Source: Miscanthus floridulus (taxonomy: Eukaryota > Streptophyta > Magnoliopsida > Poales > Poaceae). From it: 64,000 nt of DNA. Position 1 is the stretch's first letter. The number at the start of each line of letters is the position of its first letter. The DNA lies in assembly GCF_019320115.1 (NCBI RefSeq), contig NC_089598.1, positions 30,647,983 through 30,711,982 of the forward strand. The letters run 5' to 3'. A program made the translations under genes and the position numbers. Of this stretch, positions 1 to 11,171 are shown piece after piece. Below the pieces are notes generated by a model, which saw nothing but the letters and a program-made list of their open reading frames with translations, did no database searches and had not been told where the DNA came from.

Positions 1-12
1 CAAAACACGACA

Positions 13-32
13 GTTGGCGCGCCAGGTAGGGG
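13..32 (+). other. Primer-binding site of the first gypsy element
   Basis: GTTGGCGCGCCAGGTAGGGG lies immediately after the LTR end. The same motif follows the LTR of the second element at 57666, and a variant follows the inverted LTR near 62212-62232. Its position identifies it as the tRNA primer site; I do not assign the tRNA. Confidence 0.8.
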
Positions 33-396
33 CCTCTGTGTGTCGTCTCGTCATCCAGCAGGTTCCGGATGGCAGACCCATACGACCATTGCGTTCGGCA
101 CCGTAGTTTGGTTCGGGAGCCTAGAGTTTCATGCCTCTATAGGGCATGAAGTACGAACATGGTGCTCCTCACTCCCCGAGCCCCACCCACCGTCCGACAG
201 ATGAAGTCCACGCCCCTGGCAAGCCCAGGCGGCCAGGCGGCAGCCCGGGCGCCCTCTCGTCGCGCCCCGCCAGGCACGACGCGAGCAAGGCCACCCCGAC
301 GCTACGCGAACCCGGGGCGGCACGCCACTCCCTGCCGATATCCTACGACCAGCTGTTGGTACGGGGTCCCTGGCCGGGGACCTGTCTGACCTGAGC

Positions 397-1179
397 ATGG
401 ACAAAGGAAAATCGCCGGAGGCTCGCGGCGATGCCCAGTCGCCTAGCTCCGCTTCACCACTCCCTGAAGAGCCGACCCCGGCGGGGCAGAATCTGGAGAT
501 GGCACCGTCCCCATACCCCTTTGGGTTAAGAAACGCCACCGCCTCTTATGCCTACGCTTACACTGCCGTTCACGAGCACCCCTCGGAACGCCGCCAGCGC
601 TTCGCTCTCGACCTGAGCACCCACTCCGACTCCTCGGATGAGGACGAGGCATGGCCCGGGGTGGATTTCTCCGAACTCCACAACCCTGGGGCTTTGCGCC
701 AATTCTTGGCCGCAAGCGACTACTGCCTCGGCTATTCCGACTCCGACGATGAGGGGACTTACGATCCATCCCGTGAGTGCTTCCACGTCGGGCTCGGGAT
801 GCCAAGGGCGGGCGAAGAGGAAGAGAGGACAGGCAACCATTCCCCGCCCCGAGCAGGGGCGGGCGATGCCACACCTCCGCGTCTCGAAGCCCCGACAGCA
901 CGGAACGAAAATCCCGTCCGCGTTGAGCATCGACGCCCAGACCTAGAGCAAGCTCCGCGAGCTTCAAGCCAAGGGTCGAACAAGACCGACTCCTTCTGCA
1001 ACAGCTACGGGACACTCTCGAGCAGGAGCAGCAAGAGCGCTGGTGAGGGCGGAGGAGCCCGACAGAGGGCCCACGACGTCTATCACCGCATCACGACAAC
1101 GAGGGGGATGAGCCACCCCCAATCTTTAATCGCGCTAGCCAGAATGTCGCAGCGGCTGCGATGCTGGTCCGAGCAATGA
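397..1179 (+). pseudogene. gag: gag N-terminal region, first gypsy element
   Basis: An open frame of 260 codons begins after a leader of about 380 bases. The first part is an acidic, low-complexity protein with serine/aspartate runs such as STHSDSSDEDEAWPG and a DYCLGYSDSDDEGTYDPS-type stretch, which I recognise as the N-terminal gag extension of GC-rich grass gypsy elements. The frame becomes basic and low-complexity after about residue 200 and stops at 1179, while gag continues in other frames toward 1561. At least one frameshift therefore separates this part from the gag core. Role: N-terminal part of the capsid polyprotein. The first in-frame ATG was taken as the start, and the true start could be earlier in the leader. 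Confidence 0.65.
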
Positions 1180-1560
1180 CCGAGCCCTCACCCACCCGAG
1201 GGGCGACGGGTCCGCGGAGAGCTCCGCGACCTCCTCAAGATCGTAGCGGTGTAGCAGGCCGAAAGTTCCGCCTCCCGCCGGCGCGGAGGCACTTCAGAGC
1301 AACCCACGGCGCGACCTCGCCAGGGCCAGGATTGCCTCGGTCCGTCCCGAGGCCACTCGGCGCGCCGACGGTCAACAGGGGCCCCCTCGGTACGCGATTG
1401 ACCTGGAGGACCAACACGAGGCACGAGGCGACCACGAAGTAGTCGGCAGGCGACGGCGCCACGACGACGGAGCTGCCCGGGGCTACACCCACACCGAGGC
1501 GGTCGCTACGACAGCGAAGAGGACCGCAGTCCTTCTCCCGAGCCACCTGGCCCTCGGGTC

Positions 1561-2055
1561 TTTAGTAGAGCCATTCGCAACGCGCACTTCCCAGCCCAGT
1601 TCAGGCAACCTGCCAACCTCACAAAGTATAGCGGCGAGACGAACCCCGAGCTATGGCTAGCCGATTATCGCCTGGCTTGTCAGCTAGGTGGTGCGGACGA
1701 TGACCTGCTCATCATCCGCAACCTCCCTCTGTTCTTGTCAGACTCAGCGCGAGCCTGGCTCGAACACCTTCCCCCCGCACAGATACACGACTGGCGCGAC
1801 TTGGTGAGGGTCTTCATCGGGAATTTCCAGGGCACCTACGTGCGCCCCGGGAACTCCTGGGACCTCAAAGGTTGCCGCCAGAAGCCGAACGAATCTCTTC
1901 GAGATTTCATCCGGCGCTTCTCCAAGAAATGCACCGAGTTGCCCCGCGTCGGGGACTCGGAAATCGTCCAAGCGTTCCTCTCTGGCACCTCCTGCCGAGA
2001 CCTGGTCCGAGAATTAGGCCGGAACGTACCAACCACGGCGGCCCGCACTCCTTGA
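1561..2055 (+). pseudogene. gag: gag capsid core (Retrotrans_gag-like), first gypsy element
   Basis: The frame is open from before 1561. It reads a typical plant gypsy capsid domain: a lead-in with KYSGETNPELWLADYRLAC, then SARAWLEHLPPAQIHDW, a FIGNFQGTYVRP stretch, and an ESLRDFIRRFSKKC segment. These match the conserved W...L.P..I..W.DL...F...F block of the Retrotrans_gag family. The frame ends at 2055, but recognisable gag sequence (a basic linker rich in KGK and RKKKG) continues in another frame to 2285, so a small indel lies near 2040. Role: forms the virus-like particle that packages the element RNA. Confidence 0.8.
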
Positions 2056-2284
2056 CATCGCCACCAACTTCGCCTCGGGCGAAGAGGCGGTTGGGGCCAT
2101 CTTCCCCAACAACGACGCCAAGGGGAAGCAGAAGGACGAGGCCCCCGAGGCCTCGCCCACCCGCGTCCCCAAGAGAAAGAAGAAGGGTCGCCCAGGGAAG
2201 CAGGAGGTCCTCGAGGCCGGCCATGTCGCCACGGCAGATCGCAGGAATCCCCGAGGCCCCCGGGGCCCCGGGATATTTGACGAC

Positions 2285-3259
2285 ATGCTGAAGAAGCCCT
2301 GTCCCTACCATCAAGGTCCGGTGAAGCATGCTCTCGAGGAATGCACCATGCTCCGGCGTTACTACGCCAGGCTTGGGCTCCCCGACGACGATGACGCCAG
2401 GAAAAGGGGCACCGGCGAGAGGGACGGCGATAAAGATGATGGGTTCCCCGAGGTACGCAACGCCTTCATGATCTTTGGCGGACCCTCGGCATGCCTCATG
2501 GCGCGCCAGCGAAAGAGGGAACGCCGGGAGGTCTTCTCGGTCAAGGTGGCTACCCCCCGGTACCTCGACTGGTCTCGAGAGGCAATCACCTTTGATCGGG
2601 ATGACCACCCCGATTATGTTCCAAACCCCGGGCAGTACCCGCTTGTCGTCGACCCGATCGTCGGCAACACCCGGCTCACCAAAGTGCTCATGGACGGAGG
2701 CAGCGGCCTCAACATCCTCTACGTCAACACTCTGGAGCTCCTGGAGCTCGACCAGTCACGGCTCCGAGGCGGTTCCGCGCCCTTCCACGGCGTCGTGCCA
2801 GGAAAGCGCACACGACCCCTCGGGCGCATCGACTTACCCGTCTGCTTTGGCACTCCCTCCAACTACCGCAAGGAGGTCCTCACCTTCGAGGTGGTTGGAT
2901 TCAAGGGGGCTTACCACGCCATCTTGGGGCGCCCGTGCTACGCCAAGTTCATGGCGGTCCCCAACTACACCTACCTCAAGCTCAAGATGCCAGGCCCCAA
3001 CGGCATCATCACCGTCGAGTCCACGTACGAAACATGCATACGACTGCGATGTCGAGTGCATCGGAGTACGCCGAGGCCATCGCGGAGGCCGAGACCCTCA
3101 TTGCCGATCTCGACCAGCTTGGTAACGAGGTTCCCGACGCCAAGCGGCGCGTCGGGGTACCTTCGAGCCCGCGGAGGACGTCAAGCTCGTCCCCGGTCGA
3201 TCCCACCGTCCCCGACTGGCCGAGGACTGAAGGTCAGCGCCACCCTCGACAGCAAATAG
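2285..3259 (+). pseudogene. gag C-terminus and aspartic protease, first gypsy element
   Basis: The frame opens with a zinc-binding-like CPYHQGPVKHALEEC motif (C-x2-H ... C) and then a charged linker. It continues with the protease, marked by TPRYLDWSREAITFDRDDHP, the active-site region LMDGGSGLNIL near 2689-2718 and the flap/C-terminal block HAILGRPCYAKFMAVPNY. The active site is D-G-G-S rather than D-S/T-G, as is usual in this plant lineage (the second element has D-G-G-A). The frame is lost after about 3030 (near TVESTYETC), where a neighbouring frame continues into the linker before RT. Role: processing of the Gag-Pol polyprotein. Confidence 0.85.
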
Positions 3260-3389
3260 GAGCCGTGCTCGTCGACTTCTCCGTGCGAACGTCGATATGT
3301 TCGCATGAGCCCCTCGGACATGCCGGGCATACCAAGGGATGATCGCCGAGCACGCCTTAGATATCCAGGCTGGGCTCTAGGCCAGGCAA

Positions 3390-4660
3390 GGCAGCGCCTG
3401 CACCGGTTCGACTGAGGAGAAGCGCAGGGCCATCGGCGAAGAAGTGCAGAAGCTCGTAGCAGCCGGGTTCATCAAGGAAGTGTTCCATCCAGAGTGGTTG
3501 GCTAACCCCGTATTAGTCAGGAAGAAAAGGCGGCAAGTGGAGGATGTGCATGGACTACACTGGTCTAAATAAAGCGTGCCCGAAAGGTCCCATTCCCACT
3601 GCCAACGAATTGACCAAATCGTCGACTCCACTGCAGGATGCGAAACCCTCTCCTTCCTCGATGCGTATTCCGGTTACCACCAAATCAAGATGAAAGAGTC
3701 CGACCAGCTCGCGACTTCTTTCATCACTCCATTCGGCATTGTACTGCTACGTAACCATGCCGTTTGGCCTTAGAAACGCAGGGGCTACTACCAGCGGTGC
3801 ATGATTCCAGGTCTTTGGCGAACACATCGGGGCGAACCGTCGAGGGCCTATATGGATGACATCGTAGGTCAAGTCCAGGAAGGCCGGTGATCTCGTCGGC
3901 GACTTGGAGGTTGCCTTCACATGTCTCAGAGAGAAGGGCATCAAGCTCAACCCCGAGAAGTGTGTCTTCGGGGTTCCCCGAGGCATGCTCTTGGGATTCA
4001 TAGTCTCGGAACGTGGAATCGAGGCCAACCCGGAGAAGGTCTTGGCCATGACCAACATGGGCCCGATCCGAGACCTCAAAGGGGTGCAGAGGGTCATGGG
4101 ATTGCCTTGCGGCCTTAAGCCGCTTCATCTCGCGCCTCGGCGAAAAAGGCCTGCCCCTGTACCGCCTCTTGAGAAAGTCCGAGCGCTTTTCTTGGACCAC
4201 CGAGGCCGAGGAAGCCCTCGCCAGGCTCAAAGCACTGCTCACCAACCCCCCGTCCTGGTTCCGCCCACCGAGGGCGAACACCTCTTACTCTACGTCACCG
4301 CGACGACCCAAGTGGTCAGCGCGGCCGTAGTTGTCGAGAGCCAGGAGAAGGGACATGCTCTACCTATCCAACGACCTGTTTACTTCATCAGCGAAGTGCT
4401 CTCCGAGACTAAGACGCGTTACCCCCACATCCAGAAGCTGGTTTACACCGTAGTCTTGGCTCGACGCAAGCTGTGTCACTACTTCGAGTCCCACCCGGTG
4501 ACTGTGGTGTCGTCTTTTCCTCTGGGAGAGATAATCCAAAACCGGGAGGCCTCGGGTAGGATAGCCAAGTGGGCTGTCGAACTCATGGGGGAAACCTTGT
4601 CTTTCGCGCCTCGGAAAGCGATCAAATCACAGGTCCTGGCCGACTTTGTAGCCGAGTGGA
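3390..4660 (+). pseudogene. Reverse transcriptase and first RNase H, frameshifted, first gypsy element
   Basis: RT is spread over several frames. EEVQKLVAAGFIKEVFHPEW is at about 3440-3500, SFLDAYSGYHQIKMKESDQL at about 3651-3710, and the catalytic YMDD box is intact at 3849-3860. KGIKLNPEKCVFGVPRGMLL and ERGIEANPEKVLAM lie between about 3937 and 4056. At least three indels occur between 3520 and 4120, near 3530, 3745-3800 and 4110. From 4280 a frame reads the connection and first RNase H region, including LLLYVTATTQVVSAAVVVE and RYPHIQKLVYTVVLARRKLC. The conserved acidic residues of this RNase H are not clearly present, as expected where the second RNase H has taken over. Role: copies element RNA into DNA. 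It is non-functional as read. Confidence 0.85.
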
Positions 4661-4672
4661 CCGACACACAGC

Positions 4673-6515
4673 TTGCCACCCGTTCAAATCCAATCAGAAT
4701 GCTGGACCATGTACTTCGACGGGTCTCTGATGAAGACTGGGGCTGGCGCGGGCCTGCTCCTGGTCTCGCCCCTTGGAGTACACATGCGCTACATGATCCG
4801 GCTTCACTTCGCCGCCTCCAACAATGTGGCCGAATACGAGGCCCTCGTCAACGGCCTGCAAATCGCCATCGAACTTGGAGTGCGACGTCTCGACGTACGG
4901 GGTGATTCGCAGCTCGTTGTCGATCAGGTGATGAAAGAGTCAAGCTGCCATGACCCCAAAATGAAGGCGTACTGCACGATAGTACGTCGCCTGGAGGACA
5001 AGTTCGACGGCCTCGAACTCAACCACGTCGCGCGAAAGTTCAACGAGGCCGCAGACGAACTAGCAAAGATGGTGTCGGCGCGGACCCCGGTTCCCCCGAA
5101 CGTCTTCGCCAGAGACCTCCACAAGCCATCCGTCGACTACGCCTCGGCGACGGGAGAGGCCCCATCGGCCGAGCCCACCGCAGGGCCCGAGGCCCCCTCT
5201 ACCACCGAGACCCCGCCAGCCGAGCCCGAGGCCATGGCAATTGACACAGAGCCTCCCAAGGCCGACCAAGGAACGGACTGGCGAGTCCCTTTCCTTGATC
5301 GCCTCGTTCGAGGAGAGCTCCCTGCGGACAGAGCCGAGGCCCGACGGCTTGCGCGACGCGCCAAGACTTACGTCCTCTGCGACGGCGAGTTGTATAGGCG
5401 TAGCCCATCTGGTATTCTCCAACGATGCATCACCACCGAGGCTGGCCAATCCTTACTTTGGGACTTGCACGCGGGAGTCTGCGGGCACCACGCGGCGCCT
5501 CGGACGCTCGTGGGTAACGCCTTCCACCAAGGTTTCTATTGGCCAACGGCGGTGGCCGACGCCACGAAGCTAGTACGCTCCTACGAGGGATGCCAGTACT
5601 ACGCTCGACAGACGCACCTCCCGGCCCAAGCCCTCCAAACCATCCCCATCACATGGCCATTCGCTGTGTGGGGGCTGGACATGGTTGGGCCTCTACAGAA
5701 GGCACCCGGGGGCTATACCCATCTGCTGGTAGCTATCGACAAATTCTCCAAATGGATCGAGGCTCGTCCGATCACTCAGATCAAATCCGAGCAAGTGGTG
5801 CTGTTCTTTACGGATATCATCCACAGGTTCGGGGTTCCTAACACCATCATCACTGACAATGGGACACAATTCACCGGTCGCAAGTTCCTAACGTTCTGCG
5901 ATGACCACCACATCCGGGTGGCCTGGTCGGCCGTAGGACACCCAAGGACGAATGGCCAAGTAGAGCGTGCCAACGGCATGATCCTACAAGGCCTTAAGCC
6001 AAGGATATTCAACCAGTTGAAGAAGTTTGGCAAGAAATGGCTTGCCGAACTCCCGTCAGTCATCTGGAGCCTAAGAAATACCCCGAGCCGAGCCACGGGA
6101 TTCACACCGTTCTTCCTGGTCTATGGAGCCGAGGCCATCCTCCCCACTGACTTAGAATACGGTTCCCCGAGGCTACAGGCGTACAACGAGCAAAGCAACC
6201 GCACTGCCCGCGAAGACGCCCTCGACCAACTGGAGGAAGCCCGAGATGTCACGCTGCTACACTCAGCCAGGTACCAGCAAGCCCTACGATGCTACCAAGC
6301 CCGGCGCGTCCAAAGCCGAGACCTGAAGGTGGGCGACCCTGGTGCTGAGACTGAGGCAGAGCAACAAGGGCCGCCACAAGCTGACCCCACCCTGGGAAGG
6401 GCCGTACATCGTCGCTCAAGTGCTGAAGCCCGGGACCTACAAGTTAGCCAACGAGAAGGGCGAAATCTTCACCAACGCTTGGAACATAGAACAGCTACGT
6501 CGTTTCTACCCTTAA
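4673..6515 (+). pseudogene. Second (archaeal-type) RNase H plus integrase, first gypsy element
   Basis: One long frame (4673-6345) carries the extra RNase H: MYFDGSLMKTGAGAGLLL, NNVAEYEALVNGLQIAIELG and GDSQLVVDQVM, with catalytic D, E and D visible. A proline/alanine/glutamate-rich linker follows, then integrase. The integrase zinc finger has both histidines (DLHAGVCGHH), but the first cysteine of the CEGC motif is tyrosine (SYEGC). The catalytic triad is intact: D at 5678-5680, D at 5855-5857, E at 5963-5965, giving D-x35-E. Near 6345 a one-base shift moves the C-terminal domain to another frame, which ends at the TAA at 6513-6515. No chromodomain was seen, consistent with the Tat lineage. 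Confidence 0.9.
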
Positions 6516-7254
6516 ATTTCCAAACGTTGTTTACATTGTTTCTCGAAATGCAATAAAGAAGCGTTCTTAGTTGTTATAATCTTTCGAGGAACCCCCCTAT
6601 AGACAAGTCGATTGTATAGAACCTAAGGACCGTACGATCGTCTCAAAGGCGAAAAGGCCGGCCGAGCCGTGAGAACGGCCTACGCCTCCGGGCTACGGCA
6701 GCTCCCTCACCACCTTTTCACCCAAAGGACAGCGTAGGCTCCGAGGAAGTTCTGTGCAGAGAGCTTGTCTATCAATAGGGGCTCGACGTCACAATAGCGC
6801 TATAAGGGAGACTCGGCTCTGCCTCTGCAAAGCCGGGCCTCCCTCGGGGCTAGAAAGGGGGAACCCCCTTAAGTCCCGAACACCGTTTGTTAATGGTCTT
6901 TCAAAAAATTTCTACGCCAAACTCTCTCGCGCTCCGACGGGACCTTCACAAGAAACCCAAAGACCAAAAGCTTGTCTCGAGGCCAAAGGGCCGGTCGAGT
7001 CGTGAGAACGGCCTACGCCTCTGGGCTACGGCAGCTCCCTCACCACCCTTCGCCAAAGGACGGCTTAAGGTTCCGAGGAATTTCTTTACGGGTTCCCAAG
7101 ATCGAGACAGAGGGCACAGGCTCGAAGTAAAACAAGAAACGGTTAAAAGACCCACATACGCAAATACTTTAAAGGCCTCGACGGCCACAAAAACGTCACG
7201 GTATGGCAACTAACTCAATCCGGTTACACGGCCCCTTTTGGCCCAGGTCAAAGC
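6516..7254 (+). repeat. Non-coding spacer after pol with an internal ~105-bp direct repeat
   Basis: No conserved coding sequence. A block containing CGTGAGAACGGCCTACGCCT and a shared GGGCTACGGCAGCTCCCTCA stretch occurs at about 6641-6750 and again at about 6974-7084, roughly 85-90% identical by eye. The spacer separates the + strand pol from the minus-strand antisense gene. It is outside the 21-kb duplicated unit, so it is single copy here. Confidence 0.7.
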
Positions 7255-10200
7255 TCAAGGGTCGGCGGCCGGCGCGGGAGGGACCACCTCTTCTTCAAAT
7301 AGACCGGCCAATGCTGTGCCAGGTGCCTCGGCCGCCTCCAACAGCCTCACGACCTCTGCATCAGCCTCCTCGTCATCTTCTGGCAACACGTAGCCGTCGC
7401 TGACTAGCCTCGAGGTTGATGGCGTAGTGCGAGGAGACGACGGCCAGGGCGCAGCTTGACGCCCGTGTGCAACGCCTCCCGGAGCCTCTCGTGGACGCGG
7501 CTGCTCAACGCAACCAGGCGGCTCCCAAGGGAGCTGGCTGATTGGACTCCCTCGACGTCCAGGGCCTCGCAGGCGGTACGGACAGCGCTGCGCAGCGCCT
7601 CGTGCTCCCGGACCTCAACATCCAGCGCCGCTTGCGCTGCGACGGAGGCCTCAGCCGCCTGGGAGGCTTCTTTCTCTAGATCTACGTCGCGATAAGGGGT
7701 CAGGAGTCAAACGCGAACCAGGACAAAAAGAACAAGGAGCACGGTTCAAGCGGAACTTACCCTCGGCCTTGCTCTTCCAGTCTAAGGCCTCGACCCGAGA
7801 GGCCTCGGCCGCCTTGGTAGCCTCTGCCAAGGCGACTTTCGTCGCCTGATGCTCGCTCTGCTCCGCACCCAGCTGCCCCGGCTGTGACCTTGGCAGAGGC
7901 CGTCGCTTCTTGGGCCCGAGACCTGAAGGAGTCTCGCTCCTCCTCCTAGTTCCTTGATCTTCTCCACCAGAGGGGCGGACTGCTCCTTAGCCGTGGCCAA
8001 CTCGGCCTGAATGTCAGCACAACGAAGGCGGAGGTCCTCCACTTCCGCACTCCGCGCCGACAAAAGCCCCTGGGCATCGGCAAGCAGGCCCTTCTGCCGC
8101 CGGAGCTGGTCCCAGATATCCCTCTCATTTCGCAGGAACACCGATTTCCCAAGGGATCGGGTCTCGAGCTCCTAAGGAGGCAAAACAAAAAACGCACGTC
8201 AAACATTGCGAGGGGGCTCGGAGAGAAAACAACGCGGCACGAGAGAGGAAAGTACTTACCCGTGTGACACCGGGCAAGTCCCGCCCCATAATAGTCATCG
8301 CTGTCTGCAGCGACCGCACTGCCAGTTGGCGGTACTGCTCAAGGGTGTCCCAATGCCCCCCCTCTGCGGTATCTTCAAGGGCGAACACGGGCTCCCCCTC
8401 GGGGTCAGCCCGGTTCCGCCAGAAAACACGCGGGAAGTTCCACCCACGGGGCTCGGGCCGTAGCCGGACAAGAGCCGAACTCCCCTCGGCGGGATCTGGG
8501 ACTGGCTGCTCCACGGTACTAGCCGCCTCGACGTCCGCCGCCTCCTTCCCATGGGAGGAATCATCAGACGAGATTGCCTGAACCAGGGGCGGCGCCAAAA
8601 CTTGCTCCATCTCCATCGCCTCAGGCCTCGACGGACCCTGGGGGCTCTGGCCTCCGCCGTCTCTACCTCGTCGGCCCCGGCGTCCACCGCCCTAACTTCG
8701 GAGGCCTTGGGGGCTCCGGCGTCACCCTCAATGGCCTCGGCAATGGTGGACGCCCTAGCCTCATTCGCCCCTAAGACCCACGACATCGCAGGGCGTGGGC
8801 TCCTCCTCCACTCGCTCCGCGGCCGCCTCGGCACCCTTTTCCTGGGCAGCCGCCTCCTCCGAAACGGCCCCACCCGACTGCCGCGCCGCGCTGCGCGCCA
8901 GCCTGCGCCTCCGCTGCCTGATGGGCAGAGGAGCTAACGTTCACCTTGAGCGCCTTACGGGGCGCCAAGGCGGGATCTTCCACCAGATGCGTCTGGCTAG
9001 GAAGCAAGGACACTCCCAAGGTCAGCATGCGACCAAGGGGCAAACAAGAAGTAATACGGACTCCACCGGAAAAGACGCTTACCGCGAACGTGGATGCAGC
9101 CGCTTCGACACCGCCAGCCTCCTCTGCAACGGCGGCGGTGGTGGCAGCAGTGCGGCCTCGATGTCCATCGGTGCCAGCTGGCCTCCTGTCGGACCCCGGC
9201 ACCTCCTCGACCCTTCGCGGAGACAATGGGGTCGCCCCCACCGTCGCTCGCTCCACCTCCACCGTCGAACCCATCGGGCCGACGGCACGCTCCTCCGACA
9301 CCCGCGCCTCGGGCGTCGTCGGCCTCGGCCCCGGGACGGGCCTGCCACCGGCCCCGGGACACCTCCTCCTAGGAGCGTCAGGCTCCTTGCCGGCGCCCCG
9401 GGCACCATCTCCCTAATGTCGGGGAGGTGTTCCAGGCAGGCCGTCCCCACCTCGCGCCCGCCGCCGTCGCCCCGAAGAATCCGACACCGACGACGAGGGA
9501 GACGGCTCCAACGGGGAGACCGTCGAGCTTCTGACGCCGGCGACGAGCGTCCAGCTTTTCGCGCGCAAGGAGCTTCTTCGTGCGCTTCGCCTCCTTGGCA
9601 TCTTTCTTTTTCTTCTCCTCCTCGGCTGCGCGCCCTGTTCACGGATCGCCGCCGGGCGTCCTCGGAGAATGGGCGGCGGGGAGCCTCGCACGTCTCTTAT
9701 CCCCTGCTGGGAACGACTGAAGTAAGACGACAGACAAAAAGGCGGAAAACAAGAAGGCCGCGAAAGCCTCGGCGACATCCAACTTACCAGTGAAATGTGC
9801 CCCCGCGACGGGCGCATCGGGAACGGCATCAAGTCGTCGAGCTTCGGCTTCCCGTCTACCGCCTCTCTCACCCGACGCAGGGTCTCGTCGTCGGTAAGGG
9901 CGAAGGCGGACATCTTGATACCGGCGATCGGGTCGCTCGGCGTCATCTCGAACAGCCGCCGCCGCTGGGCCATTAGCAGCAACACCCTCCGGCGGTGAAA
10001 GGCCGCCACGACCACGGCCGCCGAAAGGCCGCGGTCACGCAGCTTCCCCAAGGCCCGCAAGAGCGGCTCCAACCTAGGCTGATCAGCCTTGATAACGCCG
10101 TATCCCCTATTTCTCTGGTTGACTCTCTACAACCCGCCCGGTATAAGGAGGAAGTCCTCCGTCGTCGTTGCGGAGGTAGAACCAGCCGTCGTACCAACGA

Positions 10201-10709
10201 CGGTTGGACGATGACAGCTGGGCCGGGATGTAGAGGGACTGCCGGTCTTGGCGCACATGAAGGGTGCAGCCGCCGGCCCTCTGCACCTTCCGGGCCCCCC
10301 TCGTTCCCCCCGGCTTGGTGGTGAACGTCGCCCGGAACAAGTGGAGCCACAACTCCCTAGTGGGGAGCGATCCCCAAGTACCCCTCACAGACGGCGACGA
10401 AGATGGCCGCCTGCGCGATGGAGTTGGGGCTGAAATTGTGGAGCTCCACGCCATAGTAGTGCGGGAGCGCCCGCATGAAGTTATCCACCGGCGACCCGAG
10501 GCCTCGCTCGTGGAAGACGACGAAGCTCACCACGTAGCCGTCAGCGCGGCCTCGGCTCCGACTCGTTCCCCGGAGCGATCCACTCCGGCTCGTCAGGGTC
10601 GGTGATCGGGCGAAGAAGACCGGCCTCCACGAGCGACTGCAGCTTCCCCTCGGTGACGTCAGACCGCTCCCTAGGGATCCGCCGGGAGGAGGACGGGACC
10701 ACCTGCCAT
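7255..10709 (-). CDS. Antisense gene inside the retrotransposon, copy 1 (putative gypsy-type transposon protein, five exons)
   Basis: Runs opposite to gag-pol between pol and the 3' LTR. Exons on the minus strand: 9788-10709, 9083-9703, 8260-8996, 7761-8171, 7255-7681. All four introns are 79-88 bases, begin GTAAG and end AG. The N-terminal 230 residues resemble the plant 'putative gypsy type transposon' domain (PF04195-like: SLVEAGLLRPITDPDEPEW, VCEGYLGI, PHYYGVELHN, WYDGWFYLRN). A basic K/E/R-rich stretch and a long predicted coiled coil (RNERDIWDQLRRQKGLLADA) follow, and the C-terminus ends EDDEEADAEVVKLLEAAEAP... before TGA at 7255-7257. Function unknown. Copy 1 has extra single bases, for example near 10540, that break exon 1; copy 2 is open there, and each copy is intact where the other is broken. 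Confidence 0.75.
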
Positions 10710-10874
10710 CGCGCAGTGGAGGACGCTGCTACGACGGTAATCTCTCTCTCTCTCTTTCGTCCGGTCTCTCTCTCTCGCCCTTCTCCTCCCCGCTCTATGC
10801 TCTCAACGACAGGCACGGAGGCAGCGAAAGCGAACGCGGAAAAGGTAAGGAGGGGGAGGGCGAGGCTCTTTGCG

Positions 10875-10882
10875 TATTTATA
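10875..10882 (-). promoter_or_regulatory. TATA box of the antisense gene, copy 1
   Basis: On the minus strand this reads TATAAATA within CTGTATAAATACGC, about 165 bases upstream of the antisense ATG at 10709. A CT/GA-rich tract (10740-10790) lies in the implied 5' UTR. The combination of TATA box, short 5' UTR and spliced ORF suggests the antisense gene is transcribed from its own promoter. The same element is at 31906-31913 in copy 2. Confidence 0.6.
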
Positions 10883-11171
10883 CAGGGACGAGACGAAACC
10901 GCCGGGCGACGAAATCGGGGAAGTTTTCCCAAAAAATCCGCTGCGGTTACCCAGATCCGGTCTTACCGCCCACGCGCCCACTCCCTCCTCATTAATTGCA
11001 CGTGCAGTTACGTCCCGTCGGCTGACTGCCACGTCGCGTCCAACCGCAGCAGCAGCAGGCGCCGTTTCACCTCCCCGAAAAAGCCGCCTCAAAAGACGCG
11101 CCTGCCGTTGTTAGCCGTAGGGAGAGAGATAGCCCCCCACCCGATTCCTTTCAGGCAAAGGAACTGGGCAC

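Noticed and set aside
10602..11114. Plus-strand 170-codon frame upstream of the repeat array
   Set aside because: Antiparallel to the antisense gene's first exon and leader; composition shadow.
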